A DNA stretch of 64,000 nt from Distichodus sexfasciatus (Eukaryota > Chordata > Actinopteri > Characiformes > Distichodontidae): positions 330,952-394,951 of the forward strand of contig JAVGVS010000024.1 of NCBI GenBank assembly GCA_032718565.1, in the 5' to 3' direction. The notes beneath the pieces were generated by a model. That model saw nothing but the letters and a program-made list of their open reading frames with translations. It searched no databases and had not been told where the DNA came from. Position 1 is the first letter of the stretch; each line of letters starts with the position of its first letter. Shown in pieces: positions 1 to 10,145 of this stretch. A program made the translations under genes and the position numbers.

Positions 1-107
1 GCAACTAACATAGTGTACATTAGCAACTAACATAGTGTACATTAGCAACTAACAGTGTATATTAGCAACCAACATAGTGTACATTAGAAACTAACATAGT
101 GTACGTT
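1..107. repeat. 22-bp tandem array (gcaactaacatagtgtac family)
   Basis: About five units of roughly 22 bp built on agcaactaacatagtgtac, with substitutions and one 4-bp deletion (gcaactaacagtgtatatt). It is cut by the window edge, so its true length is unknown. The same unit recurs at 1764-1824, 4041-4144 and 18706-19035, which marks it as part of a dispersed mobile family and not an isolated minisatellite. Confidence 0.9.
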
Positions 108-230
108 GCCACCGGGATGGTGATACTACACCTATTACTACGACTAAATTGTAGAGATATATTTACTTTTTGGGGATCACTACTAAACATTGGGGATATG
201 CAATATGTGGAACGTTCTAACTGAAGTAGC

Positions 231-251
231 ATATTCATTCATTCATTCATT
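231..251. repeat. (ATTC)n microsatellite
   Basis: Five perfect attc units. No other function visible. Confidence 0.9.
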
Positions 252-295
252 ATCCGATCCGCTTAATCCCTATCAGGGTCATGGGGACCGGAGCC

Positions 296-460
296 CAGAG
301 GTGGAAAGAGTACAGAAAATTTGTACTCAAGTACAAGTACTGTTACATTGGTTAAAATGTACTCAATTACAAGTAAAAGTACTGGTGTTAAAAAATACTT
401 GAGTAAAAGTACAACGTACTCTTCTCAAAAACTACTTAGAGTATGAATTACTTTTTAACC
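296..460. mobile_element. Tol2-type hAT terminal fragment
   Basis: The segment starts with cagaggtgg and continues with the repeated phrases acttgagtaaaagtaca and tactcaagtacaagtac. These are typical of the terminal and subterminal repeats of Tol2-like hAT transposons in fish. No matching inverted end or 8-bp duplication was found downstream, so I call one end only. Sequence from 460 to about 760 could be internal element or host DNA. Confidence 0.65.
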
Positions 461-1125
461 GATGGATGGTTTATTGCGTCGTCAATAGCAGGCATTCGTT
501 TCGATTCACCAGTATAAAATATCTACGTTCAAAGCACATTTCTCAGATGAACAAGGCACAGAAATGCAATTTGTTTTGTAATAAATGTAGATATAAAGCA
601 GGAATTTTGTTTTTTAAAACAATGACAAAAATGTTTTTGAACATGCATAGAACAGTTTAAACTTTTCCCAATACACTGCGAACAACAGGCAGCGGGCACT
701 CGTCCTCCGTCTTTTTCTCCGGCAATTTAATCTTTATTATTTAGTAGTAGTTGTAGAAGTGTGCTCAATATAAAGTAAATACATAAACGGAGAATAGGAA
801 AAGTAAGAAATCAGTCCATGGTTTTATATGTAACTGAAATTCAGTTTTTACAGCAGCGATTCCATCTGTTATATTCCAGCACCTGATTTAATTTGCTGAT
901 TAGAGTAAACAGACCTCAGCAAATGAGGACACCGTGGACTTGAGGACCATATTCTTTTAATGACGTTATTGTGAAATAATATATGTGTAGTTTGCACCTT
1001 GCAGGTTACACTTCGATAATTTACTCCATAAGATAATAAGATAATAAAAAAAATCATTTGCTCCAAAAATGTCTGGAATTTTGTATATTTTACAGACACT
1101 CAGCCACAAACTGTAAAACGAATGA
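461..1125. other. AT-rich intergenic stretch, no gene seen
   Basis: Short frames only, none resembling a known protein. The phrase ccatggttttatatgtaa (about 818-835) has a close relative near 10960, suggesting shared decayed transposon sequence. Confidence 0.4.
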
Positions 1126-1129
1126 ATCA

Positions 1130-1169
1130 GAAATAAAGCGGTCTCTTATTTTTTTCCGGAGCTGTATAT
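1130..1169 (-). mobile_element. Tc1-like terminal repeat remnant
   Basis: The phrase ggtctcttatttttttccgg followed by agctgta is the reverse complement of a terminal repeat common in fish Tc1-like elements (tacagctc...aagagacc). Only one end is recognisable and no transposase frame remains. Confidence 0.5.
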
Positions 1170-1763
1170 GAACTTGACAAATATATTCCCTCCAATTTTG
1201 CCTCTACACTTGCACCACTTCATATTGAAAATGGGTCACTGAATTTAGCCTTTCAAAGAAAACCTGCCCTGATCTAAAACTGCATAAAATACACACACAT
1301 GCACACACACTGGTGACCCAAATCTGAAATTGCTTAGTTATGGCAAGATGGCATCAAACGGAGAGCCAAAATGAGGTGAGGGCACTGCAATGCAGGACCG
1401 TGAAGCTCATGCTAAAATTATGATAACCTGAGCCGACGTTAGATAGAGGCCTGTTTATCCCTTAATCCTAATCCTGTTTTTTACACTTCACATTCTTTTT
1501 TTTTGATTGTTCTCTGTCTAGATATACACACTATACGTGGAGAGAATATGCATTATGATGAACATTCATTAAATATGCATGCTGATCTCTTGAATGCTAA
1601 TCAAATTCATTTATCATGTTTTTATACACCCCTACCACATTCCACATGGAGCAAGTTAGTGTATCATGTTTCATTACTTTTGTGATGCAGAAAGAATATT
1701 TTAAGAAACGTTCTTTGCATGCATAGCATTTGTGGATATTGTTGAACCTGGTTAAAGAGGCCT

Positions 1764-1824
1764 GGGGTGCGTTTCCCAAAAGCATAGTTGCTAACCATGT
1801 TGGCAACTAACATGGTGTATGTTA
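1764..1824 (+). mobile_element. MITE terminal part with 22-bp units
   Basis: Begins ggggtgcgtttcccaaaagc and runs into agttgctaac plus one to two 22-bp units (ggcaactaacatggtgtatg). This terminus matches, in inverted form, the end at 4652-4670, which defines a shared inverted-terminal-repeat element. It is followed directly by a SINE 3' tail. Confidence 0.7.
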
Positions 1825-1827
1825 GGT

Positions 1828-1900
1828 CGCATTTGAGTGTGGGACAACGTGTGCTGTCCTGTTGTGTGGTGTGTTTACAATGACAAATAATCACTCACAC
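1828..1900 (+). mobile_element. tRNA-derived SINE, 3' tail only
   Basis: Contains gtgtgctgtcctgttgtgtg and tgacaaataatcactcac, the same tail seen at the end of the fuller SINE copy at 39130-39380. The tRNA-like head is missing. The tail abuts the 22-bp repeat, as it also does near 19041. Confidence 0.7.
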
Positions 1901-2099
1901 TAGCCAGGGCAACTCCACATTCACACTTGCGATTCTGGAATAAGTTGTTCAAGCATTTTTACTTGTTCAAATCTTTGAACGCCAATGTAGTGCAGATTTA
2001 CCAGCTCAAATCAGTAATCGGTTGTGTTGCGTTTGAGTTTGCACTTTTTAAATACAACACACTCCCACCAGAGTTGACATTGCTCGCCACTACACAAAA

Positions 2100-2960
2100 A
2101 GCATCGATCCTCGAGAGAGCGCCGTCACGTTTATGAGCGGCGCCATAAATAACGAGGGGCTGGAAGAATTTTCCGAGAGATTCATCTAGAGAAATGGCCC
2201 TGATCTTGGCCGGTGGTGATTAATAGATCGTTTTAATGGGCATAAACAGCGCTTTTTCGCCAGCTCGCTATAAACGCTTTGCTTTAGGTCAGTAAAGACC
2301 CCTCTTTTTTTTTAATTAATGAATACAATCTTAATTGAAAAACTCGCACCCCCAAAACGTGCCCTCACTGCAGAGCCAAAGTAATTAATCAGGGGAAGGT
2401 GTTGGGAACGAGACGCCGTGCCAGCCGTCTGCATTTTCTCAAACCAAGGGAATGCAGGAAATAAATCCCGGGGTTCATGCTTTCCAGAGGAGGAGAAGGG
2501 GGAGGCGACGAATAACAAGTGGATTCGATGTCCATATTACATGAAGCCGCGTCGCGGCACGAGGTCACTTAAGAGATCGGCTTTCTTGCGTGACGCCGAA
2601 GCTGATACCCCGAATGGGGCATGAGTTAGATCCTAATAGGACACGAGTAGCTTAAAGAGACTCCACACAATCCTCTTCTTGTCCTCTTTGTGTTACTCTA
2701 ATCAATATTCACGCTAATCTAATTACGCCCGCTTTAAAACTGAATTTTTTAAAGCATCCCGTTATTCGCTGGATTAAGTTGGGAAATTTTGGTCTCTCTG
2801 TGAGATGTGCAAGAATGACCAAAATGTCTTTTGTTCTATAGGATATGGATTGATTAAGTTTCATCTCGGTATGATATTATATCATTTCAGTGGACACCGA
2901 TTCAATGTCTAATACGATTAGGGCTGGAAGATATGGACTAAAAATAATATTGTGATATTT
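2100..2960. other. Unique non-repetitive segment, candidate noncoding regulatory DNA
   Basis: No repeats and no credible frame. The stretch around 2140-2420 carries several homeodomain-type cores (attaat, taatta) plus gccataaa and ataaacag motifs in mixed-composition sequence. From about 2926 there is tagggctggaagatatgg, a decayed hAT-like terminus. Function is inferred only. Confidence 0.3.
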
Positions 2961-3780
2961 TAATGCTTTATCAATGCAGATGTTGTATGTATGTATCATA
3001 ACCTACTAAAAGCTGTGCTAACTTACCACTGCTCTAGAACCTTCTTCCTAATGAGTCCTCAGCATTTTTGGGGAGATGGAGTCAGGAGCCAGAGCGACAG
3101 CAGCTTTCGAGCGATCTCGACCTAGTTTCTGCTTGAAGCACACTAATGACTCGAAAGGCAATCATTTACAGACCTATTTTATTATTCATAATTAGCCATC
3201 GCTGGTGGAGAGGCTGTTGAAGGGAGAGTGTGAAGACACAGCTCGTCAGCGTTCCCAACGCTTAAACCGAACCTTTCTCAGTCTTTACTCTGGAATGTGT
3301 TTCAACTGCTGGAGATATGGAAATTTCTTCTACATGCTGTGCATGATAGCTGTAATATTCGCTTCCTTTTTAGGATTCTTCTTCCTCTGAGTCACTCACT
3401 AAACTGATACGGATGTCAGTGTTGCCAAATCGCCAGCTGAATTGTTCACAGAAGAAAGTATACGTGGTTTGTGATGAGAATGAATGCACTTCCAAATAAA
3501 TGACAAAGTATCAAGACAAGGTTACCAGAGTGGCAAAGATTTATTTTCAAGTGGCACTAGAGGAAGTTAACCGGCAGATTCATTCTGGATGTGGTTTGGG
3601 GAGCATGCGTGCAATTTAGGGGTGAAGCAGACATCCCAAGACTCCCAGAAGTTCCAGGAGTCTCCCGCATATCGATAGCGGCTCGCTGATGCCCACAAAT
3701 TGAATAAAATATCCCGGAAACTAGAGCAAGCAAACAAGAGCATGCATGCGAGACAGTAGCATGTGCAGCGCACACTTGAG
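2960..3780. other. Intergenic, no gene seen
   Basis: A 61-codon frame at 3205-3390 ends in a hydrophobic run but resembles nothing I recognise and has no supporting signals. The remainder is unique AT-rich sequence. Confidence 0.35.
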
Positions 3781-3790
3781 AGAAGCACAC

Positions 3791-3818
3791 TGAGAGAGAA
3801 TGAGAGAGAGAGAGAGAG
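3791..3818. repeat. (GA)n microsatellite
   Basis: Interrupted gaga tract (gagagagagagagagag at its core). Confidence 0.9.
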
Positions 3819-3922
3819 CGTGCATATGTGTGAATCACTGCGTATGTGCCTGTTCATGTAGCCCGCGCTAGACAAAGAGCATCCTGATTGGTTTACTTAG
3901 CAAAATAAGCCAATCAGATTTC

Positions 3923-3970
3923 AGGGTTAGGGTTAGGGTTAGGGTTTGGGGGGTTAGGGTTAGGGTTGGG
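3923..3970 (+). repeat. Interstitial telomere-like repeat
   Basis: Several ttaggg units in two runs, separated and followed by g-rich variants (tttgggggg, ttggggg). It sits just after an inverted CCAAT pair (gattggttt ... aagccaatc, 3891-3917). Confidence 0.85.
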
Positions 3971-4040
3971 GGACCTCCCTGAAATGAGTTTTTGCAGGTT
4001 GGGATGTCTTGGCATAGTTGCCAAGTACGTTAACAATGCT

Positions 4041-4670
4041 CCGTTACCCCCAAAGCATAGTTGCTAACAATGTTAACAACACTATGTTTGTTGCTAATGT
4101 TCACTCTGTTAGTTGCTAATGTAGTTAGCAACTATGCTTTTGGGCAGGGCTCTCAAGTCTCACGCATTGAGCGTGAGACACACGCATTTCAACAAGTTCA
4201 CGCGCTCACACGCCACACATGGCATTTCTCACGCTTAGAAATTATTAACTTTACCGCACAGAAATTCCTAGTGTGTTTTACAAACGAATCAAAGGCAGAC
4301 TACGCTACTGTGCCCCCATACAGCTCAGGGCAGCTGTCTTGAATTACCGACCTATCGGCCAATCAGAAAACAGAATTTCTCGGCCAATTGTTTCAGCTTC
4401 AAGCACGCGTTCTATGAATGCGCATGCGCAAGTTATAGACGAACCGGAGGTGGAAGAGAATATAGTGATATAGTGGAATTTGTTCTTTTTTTAAGATGCT
4501 GGGTCGATGGGACACCAGGAGGGAGGGAGGGAGGGACTGCAACCGCCCCCCCCCTCCCCAATGAGATATTCCTCCGCACGTGCGCCGCAAACTCATCACT
4601 AAAAAAAAAAAAAATCTCACTTCAAGCAAACTTCAAAACTTGAGAGCCCTGCTTTTGGGAAATGCACCCC
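4041..4670 (+). mobile_element. Inverted-repeat MITE interrupted by a hAT element
   Basis: The left part holds ccaaagcatagttgctaac and 22-bp-related units; the right part ends gcttttgggaaatgcacccc, which is the inverse of the ggggtgcgtttcccaaaagc terminus at 1764. The element is palindromic in design, and its right arm is split by the hAT insertion at 4145-4651. No coding capacity. Confidence 0.75.
4145..4651 (+). mobile_element. Non-autonomous hAT element, 507 bp
   Basis: Terminal inverted repeats cagggctctcaagt (left) and acttgagagccctg (right) are flanked on both sides by the perfect 8-bp direct repeat cttttggg (4137-4144 and 4652-4659). TIR form and duplication length are diagnostic of hAT transposons. 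Inside are a short gagg tract (4519-4534), a C-run and an A-run; no transposase frame is present. Confidence 0.9.
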
Positions 4671-5255
4671 AGATTCGGCTGTATGTTTCCAGCTGTAAGA
4701 AGTTAATCAGCGGATCCACTCAAGAATGTGTGTGCTTCACGCCGCACTACTGATTCAACTGACATGAGCTCCATAGTCTACAAAGAGGATTCAAGTTCTT
4801 ATGATCCCTCATTTGAATGTGGTAGTGCAAACGAACTGTAAGTTATGACATTTTTAGCAGCTACACTTGATATGGTTAATATGGTTGTATTGATCTTGAT
4901 CTTGTAATGAGTTTGAAATGATTTTGAGTGGTATGTACACGATGGGGTTTATATTTTAGTCATGGTGTGGTTAGGACTTGATGGATTCGGGTTAATGGAC
5001 ACCTCAGATTCATGACTTGTGAGTTATTTAATGGATCTGGGTGATTAACCCGGGCGGGTCATGAATCGCCCGGCTCTACTGCACATGGCTAGTGGGTATG
5101 GAGTTAATGACGATGGCAATGACTGACTGTGAAAGCCAAAATAACGATTTAGTTTATTGGTAAAAAATAATAGGTCTGTTTCTATTATACAGTATATAGA
5201 TCTTTTTTAATTGTTTACAACATATTATACCATTTCATATAGTCAAATAGGGTCC
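4671..5255. other. Intergenic, no gene seen
   Basis: Unique AT-rich sequence without recognisable repeat or frame. One small local repeat (gggttaatggacacctcagattcatgac region) looks unremarkable. Confidence 0.35.
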
Positions 5256-5261
5256 ATTTGC

Positions 5262-5375
5262 CACGTCAAGGATTAAGCCTAGTCCTAGACTGAGTTTAAA
5301 TTTTGAGGTAAACCTCCATTGATACTATAACTTAGTCCAAGACTAGGCTTAATCCATGAGCAAGAAACCAGCCCA
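5262..5375. mobile_element. Palindromic MITE, 'gattaagcctagtc' family, copy 1
   Basis: The left arm gattaagcctagtcctagac pairs with the right arm gtccaagactaggcttaatc around a short centre. Further copies lie at 29005-29093 and 43291-43443. The element has no coding capacity. Confidence 0.8.
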
Positions 5376-5708
5376 TAATGTCCTTAAAGAAGCCTGACCT
5401 GTTGCACAGTAGAATAGTGAGGAATGCTCAACTGTGATTTTTGGAGGCATTAAAGTGTACATTCTGTAACACCAATTCATGCCCCAAACAAACAGCCAGG
5501 TTTTATCATTTTGGCTGGAAAATTTATTTGGCATTTTCTCTGCATAAATTACATTATATTAAGGGATCTTTTTATTAATTGAAAATTAAATAAAAGTCTG
5601 CAGCTGATTTATCACGTACTGTGTCAAAGGTGCAGTGGATCCAAGCACTATAGCACTGAGCACTGGTTTATGCTTCCCAAAAATGTTTGCTGTTGCAAAA
5701 TTTTATTT

Positions 5709-5751
5709 ACCCATTCATTCATTCACTCATTCATTCATTCACTCATTCAGT
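5709..5751. repeat. (TTCA)n microsatellite
   Basis: Imperfect cattcattcattcactcatt tract. Confidence 0.9.
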
Positions 5752-5759
5752 TGGTAACA

Positions 5760-6540
5760 TATTGGCAAAGCTGCAAAAAAATCTGCTCCATCTCTCTTCC
5801 CTCCAGCTGCATGGAACAAACCCGCCACTTTTTGGACGGTGCCAAGTGGGCCATTGTACCTGTTCGCCTTGTGCACTTTTTGTGCATTTTTTTTGACACA
5901 TTCGACAAAGGCCTTTCATGTCCCGTCTCTTTCTGGTTATTCGTCGCTGCGTTCCACCATCAGCAGAAGCTCGGCTTCCTTAAAGTGTCAGCAAAATGTG
6001 CGCCGAAAGAATTATGCCTTCGCCAGCAGAGCGCATCACCCGTGTTTGATCGCGCTAAATCCGCAGGTGATGCGGCGGCATTTTTAAGGTTTTGAGGTCA
6101 ATGACGAGGGGAAAAAATGGGTTTGAAAAAAAAAGTATTCTTAGATGAATAGGACGAGGCCGATTTGATGACTAAAGCGACGATCCGATTTGCACCGTGC
6201 TGAGAATGTGGAGAACGACTCGAGTTTTCCACTTCTGAAGTTGTCAGCCGGGAAAGAGGAAGGTGAATTTTTTTTTTAAATGCTGGAGTGATGCTAATGA
6301 GAGTTGGCACTAATCAATGTGGAGTGGAATCACCTCGCATCGACCGCCTGTTGCACCGCACAACCCAGCGAGGAGAGAGTCGGCGTGGATATTGACTAGC
6401 ATGTAACGTGTCACACGTCCAAAGAACTCAACTCGTCATTTCGGGTTTAAGGCTTTACTACGACCTGTTGTGTTGTGTAGCTTTGTGACAGTTCCTAAGC
6501 AACGCACCACATGACAACCCAAAAAGTAAATCACGCAATT
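5760..6540. other. Unique segment, candidate noncoding regulatory DNA
   Basis: Non-repetitive, moderately GC sequence. Frames of 141, 69 and 82 codons overlap one another here but none has a recognisable domain; they are likely chance. The block is noteworthy only for its lack of repeats between two MITE-rich areas. Confidence 0.3.
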
Positions 6541-6562
6541 ATACTGTTTAATTTCCTTATCG

Positions 6563-6765
6563 TTTTAGCGCCACAGGCTTAGCGAGCGTGTCAAAATTAC
6601 TGTGTTTAAGCAAATCATTTTTAGATGTTATTCAATTAATAAATAATTTAGCATATTCAAGATTTTGCTAAACTATTTATTAATAAAATATAATCTAAAA
6701 AATTATTTGTTTAAACACAGTTCTGTCATTTTGAGACGTTTTCTAAGTCTGTGGCGCTAAGGAAC
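6563..6765. mobile_element. Palindromic MITE
   Basis: Left arm 6563-6652 (tttagcgccacag ... aatttagca) and right arm 6666-6765 (tgctaaactattt ... gtggcgctaagg) are inverted repeats of about 90-100 bp with a short AT-rich loop. Related sequence (tactgtttgatttcctta, ggttttagcgg) occurs at 11128-11195. Confidence 0.8.
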
Positions 6766-6769
6766 ACAG

Positions 6770-7850
6770 AGACTGCGAGCAAGAGCATATTTTTAATGTT
6801 ACACTATATCAACACACACAGGAGAAAACAACAGTCATTGGCAAGATTACGTCTCTAAGAGGTTCTGTATGTCGTTTTCAATTAATCCTCAATTAATTAC
6901 CAAGTCCCATTGTGCCCATAAAATGCTACATTTCAAATGGGAAAAATACAAATAACAGGATCCTGGATACATCGGCTTACGGGGGTCTAGATGTGAAACA
7001 TTTTATGATTTGAGATTTATTTTACACAGCATGAGCCATATGGAGCCACTTAGTTAATAGATTTTTGTTTATAGACACTTTTAAAAGGTGGATCAGGGCC
7101 AGTTCTATCCTGCACGATCCCACAAGCACGATAACGTTAGCCAGCATTACAAAGCGGTGCGCGTGAAAAAAAACAAGAACAAATAGGTCCCGGATCAGTT
7201 GGGGAAAGTGGGACGGGTCACGTCTGACACAGGCCTGACTCATCTGCAGATGCGGCCTTCATGATTAAAACTTCTCCTCGGCTGCTCCTTTTAAATAATC
7301 TCAGCCCAGAATCACCACGGCCTCGCGCTCTCCAAATACCGCAGCCCCGGACTATCCTCCAGGATTATATATATAAATATATACATATACTAACACGTTC
7401 CTAGCTTCACCACCCACTTTCCCATCCTGCTTTGGGAGGGAGCCCTGCTCTTTTTGACCCTCACACCGGCTGGGTGTTGTGCCGCACTGTGAGGCGGGTG
7501 ATGTAAGGGCTGTTGCCATGGCCTCTTGTTTCTCAGCGCTGAGGAGGCGCTGTGATGGCGGATTTTATTTATGGGGAGAGAAACAACTGGCTTGACCCTG
7601 AGCGCTTGACCAGCCAGCCTCATTTTCGCCGTTAGTGGGGATGGGAGGATGAGATTGTCACCAGAATAGAGGAGGAGGAGGGGATAAGAAAGAAAAAGAA
7701 GGTGTCTCACGGACCGGACAGCTTTACAAGCCGAGTCCTGACAGAAGCAATAAGCTGTGGCCTTATAAGCCTCTCGTAAAGCTAAAGGGAACTTTCCTGA
7801 ATCACTCTGACTGCCTTTCTATGAAGTTCATCCCGATGTGTAATGCATAC
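6770..7850. other. Unique segment, no gene seen
   Basis: Includes a short ta-rich run (7363-7388) but otherwise non-repetitive. Minus-strand frames at 7022-7243 and 7390-7710 carry no known motif. Confidence 0.35.
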
Positions 7851-7867
7851 ACACACACACACACACA
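7851..7867. repeat. (CA)n microsatellite
   Basis: Eight or so ac units. Confidence 0.9.
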
Positions 7868-7913
7868 GAGTCACATCCCTTTCATTTTGGGTAAAATCGG
7901 GGACAAACCATCT

Positions 7914-8047
7914 ACCCAGGTGGCAGCGTAACGATTAGGGTGTTCATCCTGTGATCGGAAGTTTGCCGGCTTGCATCCTGGACCGGTAAAGGTGCCACTG
8001 CGGTACTGAGGTACCATCCCCAAGCACTGCTTCCAGGGTGCTGCCCA
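7914..8047 (+). mobile_element. tRNA-derived SINE, partial (copy A)
   Basis: The tRNA-like head carries a box A-like ggtggcagcgtaacga and a decayed box B region (tgccggcttgcatcctgg). The body has accggtaaaggtgccactg and ggtaccatccccaagcactg. The 3' tail is absent. Confidence 0.85.
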
Positions 8048-8089
8048 AATATAGTTTTGGCCTATGAAATGAGCTGCTTTTGGTCTTTC

Positions 8090-8460
8090 TGGAAGAGAAC
8101 TACATTTTTGTGCATGATGGCGTTCCATATGAGAGTTGCGAACGCTAATCCGAGTGTTTACATCATGAATAATGTAATTAACGCCTTTTAATGCAATTAC
8201 TTCAGTGTTTGTGGACGGAATTACTCATTTCACACAGAGAGGAATGAATATAAAGTTCAAAGTCTTGTGATTCTGATGGTATGTGTGTGGTTTCTGTAAG
8301 TTAAAGTTATTAAAACACTAATTAATAAACTACATAAAAACGCCTGCGTCTGTATCAAAGAATTAATAGTAATATTTAGAGTTGTGATCTTGGTTGGTCT
8401 CCAAATAAAAACCAAAGTCCTCTTTGTCCGAGTCCGAGACAAGACCGAGATCAGCTACAA
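8090..8460 (-). mobile_element. Dispersed 'gtctcggtct' element, partial copy
   Basis: Read in reverse complement it matches 14041-14370: tttattaattagtgttttaa, gacgcaggc, cagaaaccacacacatacc and tgaagtaattgc occur in the same order. Its outer end is the gagtccgagacaagaccgag motif (8429-8448). No frame of note. Confidence 0.75.
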
Positions 8461-8692
8461 GGCTTTGATTTTGGGGGATAATAAGACACTCACAAGCACC
8501 TAAAAGCTCTTCCTCCAAACCACCACGTAGCAAATCCTTAAACCCACGCAGTCAGGTCTCGATGTCTGAATAATAAAGCACCTGAGTCAACCCTTGAGGC
8601 TCAGTAACCAAAAGAACAACCTTTTCACTCAAATAAATTTGAGATTTTTTAATTTAAAAGGACCAGTCTTCACAAAGCCCCAAAAACCACAC

Positions 8693-8713
8693 ACACACAC
8701 ACACACACACACA
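8693..8713. repeat. (CA)n microsatellite
   Basis: Perfect ac dinucleotide tract of about ten units. Confidence 0.9.
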
Positions 8714-8869
8714 TACCCTACAAGATCCCCCCTGGAGCGAACAAATCCATTGTGTTCCTCATGTACTCAAGTGTGGCCGATTCTGGCTGCAGCAGCAAAG
8801 TTTTCCTTAAGGTTCTTCTGCAGGCGAAAGAGCCACTTTGAACTACTTTCCCTCGTTTTTATTTATTTA

Positions 8870-9540
8870 TTTAATTTTTTTCCCTTACTCGTTTTCCTCC
8901 ATGTGGCATTTAAATGTTTCAGGCCTTGACCTCGTTTTTTTGCCCCTCTGAAGCTACAGATCAGTGGTATTCTTCTTTTGGCAGCGATCGATGTTCGTGG
9001 CTGGCTCTCTGGCTGGCTGTGGGAACATGTGTTTTTGACCTCATTGCGATGCTCTTGGCGCTATCTTTGTCACCGTGCCTTTAAAGTAAACAGAAAAGCA
9101 AAGGCAAACTAACACGAGTAGCAATAAGATCCGGATTTTTTTTTTTTTTCTTTTTAAAAAGAGTCGTCTGTAATCAACGCTAACTCGCGGCGGGTATAAT
9201 TCGTTTAGCGAGGTCAAACGATCTGCGCGGCGGAGCTGAGTATTTCTGGTTTGGTGGTCAGGGGTTAATTACTCTCCAACTGCAGCGCTTCGGGGACATA
9301 TTGAATTACCGCCTTCATTATCTGTTTTATTAAGATTGAGATCAAGTTTGAATTAAAAGTGCAACAGATTCCCAAAGTAATATCCTCCCCAGTCAAATTG
9401 AATTCCACCTCCGAACACAGAGCAGGCGAGACACTTTAAAGGAACATTAATCCAGTCCGGGTGAGTGAAGGTTATGGAACCAACGTAAAGCTATTAAGTG
9501 TTTGTTTTTTAAATACCAGGTAGTGGACTTGACGTTTGGC
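8870..9540. other. Unique segment with TAAT cores, candidate regulatory block
   Basis: Non-repetitive between microsatellite and SINE. The centre (9165-9430) mixes GC-rich (cgcggcgggtataattcg, gcgcggcggagctgag) with homeodomain-like sites (ggttaattactc, tgaattacc, ttgaattaaaag). This texture is typical of developmental noncoding elements, but no alignment is available. Confidence 0.35.
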
Positions 9541-9605
9541 TTTGACCGGCTTTCTGACGGCTGGAATGTTTAGTGTATCAACATAGATAGATAAATAGAT
9601 AGAAC

Positions 9606-10145
9606 GGAGCAGTTGGTAGCGTAATGCTTTGGGAGTTCACCCTGTGATCGGAAGGTCGCCGGTTCGAATCCCCTACTGGTAAAGGTACCACTTAGGTAGT
9701 CATGAGCAAGGTACCGTCCCTAAGCACTGCTCCCCAGGTGCTGTCCGTGTCAACTGCCCACTAGTCTTTCAAGGACGGGTCAAATGCAGAGGTCACATTT
9801 AGAGTTCGACCGATATTAGATTTTGAGGGCTGATATCGATACTGGTTATTGCTAGGTAACGCTTGTGTGTGAGTGTGGTGTGAGTGACAACAAGGCGTCA
9901 GCATTGATTGGCTACTACTCGTGTGACATATAGCCAATCAGAGACTGTTCTGGGCGGGATATTAAATGAAGCAGCGAGTCGAGAGCAAACGGCACAGAGA
10001 GAGGTGACGGTAGTAAAGCCACAGTAGCGCACCTTGTAATTCCTTCATATCGATGATGGTCAAAATTAAACACCGGCAAAATTAGTCCCATTTCGTGGTG
10101 GTACAATGTGTGCTGTGCTGTGTTCACAAAGACAAACAATCACTA
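9606..10145 (+). mobile_element. tRNA-derived SINE split by an insertion (copy B)
   Basis: Best-preserved head in the window: box A-like gttggtagcgtaatgc and box B ggttcgaatcc, then ggtaccgtccctaagcactg and gtcaaatgcagaggtcacat. The SINE breaks at 9800 and its tail (tgctgtgctgtgttcac ... caaacaatcact) resumes at 10086. It is transcribed by Pol III in its original design; this copy is interrupted. Confidence 0.85.
9801..10085. mobile_element. 285-bp hAT-like insertion inside SINE copy B
   Basis: Starts agagttcgaccgatattag and is flanked by tcacattt (9793-9800) and tcccattt (10086-10093), a 7/8 match of the 8-bp length expected for hAT. Contains an inverted CCAAT pair (gattggcta ... tagccaatc, 9906-9941). 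Terminal repeats are weak, so the family assignment is tentative. Confidence 0.55.

Noticed and set aside
296..1100. Complete Tol2-like element
   Set aside because: Only one terminus is visible; no inverted partner or 8-bp duplication found.
3205..3390. Small membrane protein frame
   Set aside because: Only a hydrophobic C-terminal run supports it; chance in AT-rich DNA.
9610..9680. Functional tRNA gene
   Set aside because: Box A and B motifs are present, but the segment continues into the SINE body and is repeated throughout the window; no clover-leaf acceptor stem.
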